Source: an uncultured Phascolarctobacterium sp. (lineage in GTDB: Bacteria; Bacillota; Negativicutes; Acidaminococcales; Acidaminococcaceae). Taken from it: 25,627 nucleotides of DNA. The number at the start of each line of letters is the position of its first letter. The first letter of the stretch is position 1. This document shows positions 15,901-21,900 of the stretch, in pieces. The notes beneath the pieces are model-generated. The model searched no databases, was not told the origin of the DNA, and was given only the letters and a program-made list of their open reading frames with translations. The position numbers and the translations under genes were made by a program. Where the stretch lies: contig CAKQHU010000006.1 in NCBI GenBank assembly GCA_934234275.1, forward strand, positions 1-25,627, in the 5' to 3' direction.

Positions 15901-18244
15901 TATCCAGAGCTACGTTGATAACAGATGCGGTAATATCACCGGCTTTAATTGCTGCCAGGTTGCCCTTAATAGCAACGTCATGGCCCAGGCCGCCGGTTGC
16001 TTTGCCGTTTGCCAGAGCAACGTTCATGTTGATGGTGCCGTTGCCCGCACGCAATGCAGCATAGCCGCCCTTAGTGCTGCTGTCGTTGACAGTAATCGCA
16101 CCGCCGCCGTTTACGGTAATCACGGAGCCGTTGCCGTTGGTATGCAGGCCGTTGCCGTTGGCGGTAATATCTACATCGCCGTTAACGGTAATTGTGCTGC
16201 TGGTTTTTCTGTAGGAGCTGCCCTGAGCCATAACTGCGGAGTCGGAGGTATGGTCATAACCACCTCTGCCGCCGTCAATATCAGCCTTCAGGTTGCCGTT
16301 TACGGTTACATCCGCATTAGCTGCCAAAACACCGTATACATAGTTATTGTTGCCTACGGTATTGGTTGCGGTAATATCTACAGCACCGTTAACAGTAACG
16401 TTCTTTTTAGTAGTATTCCAGTCACCTGCCATAATACCGGCGTTTTTGCCTGCATAATCAGCACTGGAATTGATTACCAGCTTGTCAGCGGTAAGCTCAA
16501 ACTTGGAGCCGCCGTTATTGAAAATCTTGATTGCTGCGCTGTCGGTTCCTGCAGTAGTTACAGTCAAGGTTTTGCCTGCTGCATCAATCTTCAGGTCTTT
16601 GGCGGTGTCAATGCCGTTAACTGCGGTAATGCTGCTGTCATTGGCAAATTTGTAGCTGCCGTCGCCTTGGATTACCTCTGCCTTTGCATACTCCTCATCA
16701 ACGTCTGCATCACCGGTAAGTGTAGTGGTGAATTTGGTAGCAGCGGGTTTGCTGTAGGAGCCCTTGCCGTTGTCAGCAAATTGAATCTTGCCACTCTTAA
16801 TGGTTACGCTGTCATTGGTCAGGCCGCCGGCAATTTTTACGGTACCCAGCAGGTTTTCCGGATTATTTGCGTAATCAGCGTAGGTCAGCTTGCCTGCCAG
16901 TGCATTCAGAACACTGTTCAGTTTTGCGCTGTCCTTGGTATCTATTTTGCTGCTATCGGTTACCATGTTGATAGCAGAATCCTTTTCCGCATTGCGGATG
17001 ATAACATCACCGGCAGTGTAATCTGCGGAAGCAGAACCATCGTTGTCATGTTTATAGAATACAGTAGTATGACCACTGTAATTATTGATATCAATATTTG
17101 CTTTATTATCCTGGAAAATCAGACCTGCATTAGCTTCGCTGCTGCCGCCGCTGAGCTTGTTGATATGGGTAATACCGTCATATTTGTCATACTGCGGTGC
17201 GGAAAGGGAAGGCAGCTCGCCCAGGCTGATGCCATTGGTCAGGGAAAGAGCCTTGTGGTTCCAGACTGCGTTATTCTGCAGCCACAGGTTAACCTCGCCC
17301 GTCTGCTTAATGCCGGTATTGTCAACAACGCCGGTCCAGGAGGATTTATCATTGGTCAGGCCGATATTTACCTGGCCTGTACGATAAAAGTACGGTTCGC
17401 CGTGGCCATCGTCACGCATAGCCAGCACGTTACCCTTGATAACAACGGTTTTATCTCTGGCTGCGGTTGCATCGGCATTAACGTTAATAGTACCGCCGTA
17501 GTTGGCGATGCTGTAAAATGCCTCGGTATTATCCTCAGGAGTATCAATATTTACATCACCATTAGTGGTAATGGTAGAAGTTTTTAAATCATCGGCATAT
17601 TCTGTGCTGCCGGTTGTTTTTACAGCCTTGTAGTACGGGTCGGTAACGAGAGCGCTGCCCTTTACGGCCATATCAAGGTTGCCGTTGATAACAACATCAC
17701 CGCACAGGCCTGCACGGATGCCTACAGGCTGCCAACGCGCACCCTTATAGGTCAGGAAACCGCCGTGAAGATCACCGGAGGTTACGCCCCATTCGCCTTT
17801 AACGTTTTTGTCACGCAGAGTAACATTGCCGTCAAAGGTTACGGAGCCTCTTTTGTCTACGGCCTCATCAAAGTTGCCTTCCAGCCATCCTGCCTGAATA
17901 GCCATAGCAGAATAATCCTTGCTGTGCATAATGCCGGTAAAATCACTTTTAATGACTACGGCACCGGGAACATTGCCATTCTTAACCAAGGACTTCGGAG
18001 AAGCTACATTAGAATTTTCAATTGTAACTGCTTCGCCAAAATCGAATACGAGAGAACCGTCTGCGGCAACAGACATATTAGAACCAAAAGTCTTGCTGTC
18101 TACATCCTGCATACCCCAGATAGTGTTGTTATTGCCGCTATATGAAGCAGCAAATGTCTGCGGAACATAGCCTGCAGCAAGAATGCCGGCAGTTACTGCC
18201 AGCGCCAGCTTAGTTCTCCATGATTTTTTCGGAAATTTTTCCAT
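9953..18244 (-). CDS. Giant modular autotransporter (type Va), 2,763 aa, under cobalamin riboswitch control
   Basis: The start ATG (18242-18244) has AAGGAGG 6 nt upstream, so the in-frame ATG ten codons earlier is not used. Residues 1-32 are a signal peptide ending QTFA. The passenger (about 33-2480) is Gly/Asn/Thr/Val-rich with short repeating strand motifs (INVNGNVDI, LTIDNYSGNTNIFYEH), as expected for a long beta-helix. It holds five versions of one module; the middle ones are 492-493 residues long and highly alike. The last about 283 residues are an autotransporter beta-barrel (VWARTWGG, YWAGQVGYDK, FEPQAQLTIGRL) ending in GLRFTF. The protein should export itself through the outer membrane and display a very long fibre. 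No protease triad or other catalytic motif is evident, so adhesion or ligand capture is the default inference. Unlike its neighbour it carries about seven cysteines in the passenger. It is the first gene behind the riboswitch. Confidence 0.93.
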   Translation of the reverse strand: MEKFPKKSWRTKLALAVTAGILAAGYVPQTFAASYSGNNNTIWGMQDVDSKTFGSNMSVAADGSLVFDFGEAVTIENSNVASPKSLVKNGNVPGAVVIKSDFTGIMHSKDYSAMAIQAGWLEGNFDEAVDKRGSVTFDGNVTLRDKNVKGEWGVTSGDLHGGFLTYKGARWQPVGIRAGLCGDVVINGNLDMAVKGSALVTDPYYKAVKTTGSTEYADDLKTSTITTNGDVNIDTPEDNTEAFYSIANYGGTINVNADATAARDKTVVIKGNVLAMRDDGHGEPYFYRTGQVNIGLTNDKSSWTGVVDNTGIKQTGEVNLWLQNNAVWNHKALSLTNGISLGELPSLSAPQYDKYDGITHINKLSGGSSEANAGLIFQDNKANIDINNYSGHTTVFYKHDNDGSASADYTAGDVIIRNAEKDSAINMVTDSSKIDTKDSAKLNSVLNALAGKLTYADYANNPENLLGTVKIAGGLTNDSVTIKSGKIQFADNGKGSYSKPAATKFTTTLTGDADVDEEYAKAEVIQGDGSYKFANDSSITAVNGIDTAKDLKIDAAGKTLTVTTAGTDSAAIKIFNNGGSKFELTADKLVINSSADYAGKNAGIMAGDWNTTKKNVTVNGAVDITATNTVGNNNYVYGVLAANADVTVNGNLKADIDGGRGGYDHTSDSAVMAQGSSYRKTSSTITVNGDVDITANGNGLHTNGNGSVITVNGGGAITVNDSSTKGGYAALRAGNGTINMNVALANGKATGGLGHDVAIKGNLAAIKAGDITASVINVALDTDKSALEGVTYMTSGNGQINMWLQNGASWNNEVHGSTEKDWKGNSLFNGSQVTSFAGGATAAAAGNIYQKDSNALTIDNYSGNTNIFYEHTGDGVTFNAGDTIIKHAEKDSVVNLITSSKGLSINAETINDTLSALAGKLTYTNYKDGERNLDGKVKIAGGLTSDSLTVAAGDILFGSSDGKGTGVTNLNVQAPDHQVATSFSSTLTGDTEDDLEYVLGGVVKDGSYKFTENTTINVNGKDARGMDFADGTVVDASGKTLNINVTDGTRLNAGISQNTKVDSHVKADKIVIKLDSKDASGTTHAIHQDKGNLTIDGDVDIDITGQRHTVGVYSHAGSTTINGNVKVVLDGNHGGFAEYGAAGIYAHANYGGAVGGTINVNGNVDISGVGNGLFANIGGGTINVNGGKINIVDDNTDTGYSAIYSTCGAINMNTVKDEKGNVIGAGNNKVDITGNVVVSVGAVNYVDCYEYSLVNLGLTTKDSQLTGVIYNEFPEGGKTASQGGNKKLFTGEANLWLQNGATWTNEQQGTLANVYQGEKFTGSRVAKLTGGATAEAAGNIYQKESGALTIDNYSGNTNIFYEHAGDGVTFNAGDTVIKHAEKGSAVNLITSNKGLSINAETINDTLNALAGKLTYSNYAKGERNLDGKVKIAGGLTSDSVTMAVGDILFNEADGKGSGAQHITVPSAPENQVSTSFNTTLTGDKDKDLEYVLGGVIKDGSYKFTEATTINVSGEGAKGMNFAKGTAVDATGKTLTVNVTDASKGNAGIAQDIDANSTVKADKLVIKLDSTKSGQGAQGIRQTKGNLTVDGNVDIDVKGDNSTMGVYSHAGSTTINGDVKVVLDGNRGGFNEYGAAGLYAHAGYGGAVGGTINVNGNVDISGVGNGLFANIGGATINVNGGKINIVDTDKKNGYSAIYSANGKINVNTVKNADGKVTGAGNNKVDITGNIVTSVGAVNYVDCSTETEVNVGLTTKDSQLTGVVYNQFPEGGKTVSQKGDSKTFTGATNLWLQNGATWTNEQQGVLPSVWGGEQFKGSRVNKLAGGATAEAAGNIYQNDSNSLTINNYSGVSNIIYAHGGDGTSYAAGDTVIKHAEAGSVVNMITSNQGVTDISAALNALAGKLTYLNYATANGSERNLNGYVKLAGGLTSDSVTMVTGDIRFSEETGKGSGTDNIKFADEPDNQTAKTFNSTLTGERLKDLEYVMGGVVKDGTYKFTENTAINVSGEGAKGMDFVKDTAVEASGKTLTVNVTEASKGNAGISQDVDVNSTIKADKLVIKLDSEKSGKGAQAIRQYNGNLTIDGNVDIDVKGDNSTMGIYSHAGSTTVNGDVKVVLDGKRGGFNEYGAAGIYAHAGYGGAAGGTVNVNGNVDISGVGNGLFANIGGATINVNGGKINIVDTDKKNGYSAIYATCGAINMNTVKDAAGKVIGAGNNKVDITGNVVVSVGAVNYVDCCTETEVNVGLTTKDSKLTGVVYNQFPEGGKTVSQRGDSKTFTGAANLWLQNGALWTNEQQGVLPSVWGGEQFKGSFVTNLVGGTNADNAGQIYQKDSNNLTIDTLSGSIRVIYDHEFEDAETRAAGDKKIVYKAGDTVINNAKEGSQVIMATGSNGINTFDKDSVEDAFTGLANKLIYKDAEKNPGNLKAELQLGGGLTGSNVSWSGQIEWDGNNGSYKLDSAEQSIKLLYDEDAVSKDTRAALMSGMVGWRNAANDTYRARAGAYGEENQGVWARTWGGQNKYTGNNTSFKNSYWAGQVGYDKTLANGWNVGVAFDYMTGDDSYYAGSGDTKTYTLGLYGTKEISDNEFIDLTAKVGRVSNDFETKDILGRTVKGDYKANGFSFSGQYSKRFGSEAAGYFEPQAQLTIGRLGSCDFDSTGTLEGHISQDAFTSIVGRLGIEAGQASEHGRYFARLSLSHEFAGDVDTHFSDSSATMTREFNLDGTWCDLTVGGTYDLSDKVSFYGDVTKTLTGDYKQDWKVNAGLRFTF
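11260..12735 (-). repeat. Passenger module, unit 1 (C-terminal-most full unit)
   Basis: The anchor CC(T/A)TTTGG-type codons of the 'YQKDSN-LTIDNYSG' motif recur at 11260, 12736, 14215 and 15691, giving periods of 1476, 1479 and 1476 bp. This unit contains the VDCCTETEVNVGLTTKDSKL and NLWLQNGALW stretches. Confidence 0.75.
12736..14214 (-). repeat. Passenger module, unit 2
   Basis: This is very similar to unit 1, for example the shared GGFNEYGAAG, GVGNGLFANIGGATINVNGG and VYNQFPEGGKTVSQ. It has one Cys (VDCSTE), and SANGKINVN replaces the Cys-bearing TCGAINMN of the other units. Confidence 0.75.
14215..15690 (-). repeat. Passenger module, unit 3
   Basis: It has the same order of motifs as units 1 and 2 but is more diverged (VDCYEYSLVNLGL, VIYNEFPEGGKTASQ). 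It retains both module cysteines (STCGAINMN and VDCYEY). Confidence 0.7.
15765..16655 (-). repeat. Segment shared with the second autotransporter, copy 1
   Basis: This aligns without any indel to 21473-22363 at a constant offset of 5708. In one slice, 16141-16200, 56 of 60 bases agree. Similarity falls off on both sides, most sharply at 16656 where the reading continues differently. The encoded proteins share VDITATNTVGNNNYVYGVLA and DVDITANGNGLH. Confidence 0.8.
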
Positions 18245-18250
18245 ACTTTG

Positions 18251-18257
18251 CCTCCTT
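18251..18257 (-). promoter_or_regulatory. Ribosome binding site of the first autotransporter
   Basis: AAGGAGG on the minus strand lies 6 nt before the ATG at 18242-18244 and 17 nt after the U-tract of the leader terminator. It decides the start, and shows the terminator sits directly in the 5' leader of this gene. Confidence 0.85.
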
Positions 18258-18274
18258 ATACTCAAAAAACTCAT

Positions 18275-18309
18275 AAAAAAAACACAGCTTAATTTAGGCT
18301 TAAGCTGTG
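18275..18309 (-). terminator. Leader (riboswitch) terminator: perfect 10-bp hairpin and U8
   Basis: On the minus strand CACAGCTTAA (18300-18309) pairs with TTAAGCTGTG (18283-18292) around a 7-nt loop, followed by eight Ts (18275-18282). It is a textbook intrinsic terminator placed just before the gene it would silence. The neighbouring gene upstream already has its own terminator at 18834-18870 and a promoter lies in between, so this one is regulatory. Confidence 0.88.
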
Positions 18310-18330
18310 CTAATTTATTTTTTCAGCACA
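18306..18330 (-). promoter_or_regulatory. Candidate antiterminator hairpin competing with the leader terminator
   Basis: In minus-strand RNA, UGUGCU (18325-18330) pairs exactly with AGCACA (18306-18311). The second arm takes CACA of the terminator's 5' arm (18306-18309), so the two hairpins exclude each other. This is the expression-platform arrangement of a transcriptional riboswitch. Confidence 0.7.
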
Positions 18331-18424
18331 AGATCAAGCAAAATGAACCCTCAATGTATAATAGTTATACCATTACCATCAATTAATAAAGTCCATTCGC
18401 GTAGATCTTTACTAAACACCAATC

Positions 18425-18600
18425 AGTCAGTACCCTGGCTTAAAGTCATTGTCTTTGCATTCCTTGGTAAGAGGTTAGGTTTCCCTACAATGCATCGACT
18501 CTTTTTCACAGTTGCGGAACAGCGTTGAAATTACATCAAACTTCCCTGCAAAGCATACGTCCGCTGAGGACTATGCTGCCAGATCAGCAATTTTTACAAT
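18425..18600 (-). promoter_or_regulatory. Cobalamin (B12) riboswitch aptamer
   Basis: Read on the minus strand, the leader has the hairpin GCAUA-GUCC-UCAGC-GGAC-G-UAUGC (18553-18576), then CAGGGAAG (18541-18548), a short UUGAUGUAAUUUCAA stem-loop (18524-18538) and the conserved core UUCCGCAACUGUGA (about 18506-18519), which matches the cobalamin consensus CCCGCcACUGUaA. Downstream are a UGCAUU/AAUGCA stem (18489-18494 with 18456-18461) enclosing UAGG-GAAA-CCUA (18476-18487), and a B12-box-like AGCCAGGGUACUGAC (18426-18440; consensus AGYCAGGAGACCURCC). The exact ends and the P1 pairing are uncertain. Ligand form (adenosyl or methyl) cannot be read by eye. Binding should favour the terminator at 18275-18309. 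Confidence 0.85.
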
Positions 18601-18717
18601 ATAATTATGTTTGAGATAAAAATAAAATTGAACACCATTCCTCAATCATCAGACTTTGTCTTTTAATGGCAGTGTTACTTACATTACATCTCTTATTAGT
18701 ATTTATTGTTACAGTTG

Positions 18718-18746
18718 AGTCTATCATTATTTTACCGATTTGTCAA
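18718..18746 (-). promoter_or_regulatory. Promoter of the riboswitch leader and autotransporter unit
   Basis: On the minus strand a perfect -35 TTGACA (18741-18746) and TAGACT (18718-18723) are 17 nt apart. Transcription from about 18711 gives a leader of roughly 465 nt containing the aptamer, antiterminator and terminator. Confidence 0.6.
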
Positions 18747-18794
18747 ATATTTTTTATTTGGATTTTTCTCTCTATATGAAATATTACATTTTAT

Positions 18795-18824
18795 CATATG
18801 CAAGTATTTTGCTTGCATTATATG
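18795..18824. other. AT-rich inverted repeat between the second-autotransporter terminator and the riboswitch promoter
   Basis: ATGCAAG (18798-18804) and CTTGCAT (18812-18818) are exact complements, extended by CATAT/ATATG with a 2-nt bulge. It could be a backup terminator stem or a protein site about 50 nt upstream of the promoter. I see no gene in 18711-18833. Confidence 0.35.
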
Positions 18825-18833
18825 AAGAAACTT

Positions 18834-18870
18834 AAAAAGCAGCCCCAAGAAATATTTCTCGGGACTGCTT
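18834..18870 (-). terminator. Rho-independent terminator of the second autotransporter
   Basis: On the minus strand AAGCAGTCCC pairs with GGGGCTGCTT (18837-18846 with 18861-18870, one G-U pair); the interior contains the palindrome AGAAATATTTCT and the stem is followed by TTTTT (18834-18838). The wobble fixes the minus direction. Confidence 0.85.
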
Positions 18871-18880
18871 AATTTTTATG

Positions 18881-18949
18881 AGTTTTTGAAGTTTACCGCA
18901 GCGCTGCAAATACAGCGCCGCAGCAGAGTATGAAAAATATGAGAGAGCT
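18881..18949 (-). repeat. Conserved 3'-UTR element, copy B (after the second autotransporter)
   Basis: This is the counterpart of 7350-7417. The hairpin GCGCUG-UAUUUG-CAGCGC (18901-18918, minus RNA) is all Watson-Crick. The 24-nt block 18926-18949 next to the stop codon is identical to copy A. The element lies between the stop codon (18961) and terminator (18834-18870). Confidence 0.7.
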
Positions 18950-18960
18950 TAATCAGCCTA

Positions 18961-21900
18961 TTAGAACTCGAAACGGATACCTGCGTTCAGTTTCCACTTA
19001 CGCTCGAAGTTGCCGTTGAAGTCCTTAGCAATATCTGCATACAGATGTGCGTTATTGCTGAAGTCATAAGTTCCGCCGAGCTTCATTTCCATCCAGGTTT
19101 CTTCACCGTTGAAGCTGGTGTGTTTTCTGTCGCCATCGTTTGCAAAGTAGCTTGCTCTAATGTCGCCGTTGAACTCATGTGCTGCGAACAGGCCTGCATA
19201 CAGACGGCCTTTTTCGCTCTTCACGCCTGCTTCGAAACCAAGGCGGCCAACGAAGCTGCTGTAGCTGTCCTGTGCTACCTGCATGGTTGCGTTTGCGGTA
19301 TGAGCAGTGTAATCCTTGCTGCCTACCTGAGACCAGGTCAGCTGTGCTTTCGGAGTGAAGTATGCTTCTTCGTCACCGAAGGTCTTGCCATATTCCATGG
19401 TCAGGCCGTAAGCGTTGGCTTTGTAATCGCCGTGCAGCTTCATGCTGCGGATTTCGTTGTATACGTCGTATTCGTTTTCAACGCGGCCAACCTTCGCTGC
19501 AACGCGGAAGAAGGCATCGTTGTCGAAGTTCTTCACGCCGTATACGCCCAGGCTGTACATCTGGTTGTCGCCCTTGCCGCCCAGCAGATAGTTGGAATCG
19601 CCGTTGCGGTAATCGAATGCCACGCCGGTGTGCCAGCCGTTTGCTGCAGCCTTGTCATAGCCAACCTGTACGCCGTAGTAGGTGTTGCTGTCCTTCAGGC
19701 CCTTAACATCGGAGCTGGTCTTGCCGCCCAATGCTTTAGCGAACATGCCGTCCTCGTCTGCCAGGTCTGCACCGGTATAGGTGTCCTGCATGTTGTCACG
19801 CCAGGTGTGCAGAGAGGTGGTTGCTGCGCTTCTTACGCCCTTCATAACGAAGGTTTCGTAATCGCCCTCAATAATCTGATTCCAGTTTACACTGTCAAGA
19901 TCATATTGGCCCTTGCCGTTTTCATCCCAGTGGATGGTTCCCAGGTTCTTGCTTGCGCTGGAGGAAGTCAGACCTTCGGCAATCTGTACCTTACCGGTCA
20001 GATTTTCGCCGTTTGCTTCGTGGTCCTTATAGGTAACCTTCTGTGCCAGTGCCTTCAAGGTTGCTTCAACAGCATTCTTATCAGTCATGGTAATGCCGCT
20101 GTTGTCGGTGGACAGGATTACGCCGGAGCCCTTGTCAGCCTTAGCGATAACGGTGTCACCGGACTTGTAGTCCTCAACCTTGTCACCTTTACCCTCATGG
20201 TCATAAATAACGGTTTCCCAACCGCTGTAATGAGCGATATCCAGAGTCTTGGTTCTCTCGGTCATGTCAAGGAAGCCTTTTTCAGCCTCGGTCTTGCCGC
20301 CGTTGATGGTCAGGCCCGGAGTTGTTACGCCCTTAGCCATTCTCAGCAGGGACATGCCTGCAGCTTCCTCGCCGTCGGTCAGATGCCAGGTTGCGCCGTT
20401 TACCAGGTTCATTTCAATGCTGCTTGTACCGTCTACATTGTAGCCGCCGGTCAGCTCGGAGTTTTTCTCGGTCAGGTTGATGGCTACGCTGCCGCCGTTA
20501 GTTGCATTGATATCGCCCTTAATAACGCTTGTTGCCTTGCCGCTGTCTACGGTAATGTTGCCGCCGTCAGCATTGATGCTGCCGTTAATAGTAATTGCAC
20601 CATTGTTGCCGTCAACAGTTACGTTAGCGCCTGCGCCTGCATTGATTGCAGCATCGGTGCCGTTGATAACAGTGCTGCCGGTCAGGGTTACATTGCCGCT
20701 TTCAGCATTGATGCCGGTTGCGCCGCTGATATTGGTGTTTCCCTTGATATTAACGTTTGCGCCGTCAGCATTGATGCCTGCTTCTGCACCCTTCAGCTCC
20801 AGCTTAGCCTTGGTGGTATCAATTACGATGTCACTTGCGGATGCATCTACTGCTGCACCTTCTTTAACTTCGATAACGGTCGGATCCTGAGTGAATACAT
20901 AGGAGCCGTCAGCCTTAAGGATACCATCCTGTTTGTATTGATAATCATCCTTCGCATTACCGCTGATGCCCTGGTTGAGCTTGTTGCTGCCGGGCTTCTG
21001 GGTTTCCGGATAGGTGATGCCAGGAGTCATAGAACCGCTCTCCAGGCTGCCTTTGCCGTTTTCAGTGCTGAAGGAAATATTGCCGGTCTGCATAGCCTTG
21101 CTGCTTGCGGTCAGGCCGTCGGCAATCTTCACATAACCGGTCAGGTTCTTCTCACCGCTTACAAAGTTGCTGTAGGTCAGCTTGCCTGCCAGTGCGTTCA
21201 GCACGTTAGCTACGCTGTATTCGTTATCCATTGCTACACCGGTATTGTCGGTAATCATGGATACTACAGAGCCTTCTGCCGCATGCTTGATAACAGTGTC
21301 GCCTGCTGCGTAGTTGTCAGCTGCTTCGCCGTTGCCGGTGTGTGCGTAGAAGATGTTGGTATTGCCGCTGTAGTTGTCGATGGTCAGGCTGTTGGCATCC
21401 TTTTGGAAGATGTTGCCTGCTTTGGCATCGCTTGCACCGCCTGCGAAGTTAGTTACATGGCTGCCGTTGAACAAGGAATTGCCCTTCCAATCCTTCTCTG
21501 CAGAACCATGTACTTCGTTGGTCCAGCTTGCACCGTTTTGCAGCCACAGATTAATCTGGCCGTTGCCCTCGGTCATGTAGGATACACCCTCCAAGGAGGA
21601 TTTAGCGGTATCCAATGCCAAGTTGATAACAGATGCTGTCTGGTCGCCGGCTTTAACTGCTGCCAGGTTGCCCTTAATTGCAACGTCATGGCCCAGGCCG
21701 CCGGTTGCTTTGCCGTTTTCCAGAGCAACGTTCATGTTAACGGTACCGTTGCCTGCGCGCAATGCAGCATAACCGCCCTTAGCACTGCTGTCGTTAACAG
21801 TAATTGCACCGCCGCCGTTTACGGTTACAACAGCACCGTTGTTATTAGCATGCAGGCCGTTGCCGTTGGCGGTAATATCTACATCACCGTTAACGGTAAT

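Noticed and set aside
11260..17108. CRISPR-like array or minisatellite
   Set aside because: The repeats are in-frame protein modules of about 1.4-1.5 kb, not short repeats with unique spacers.
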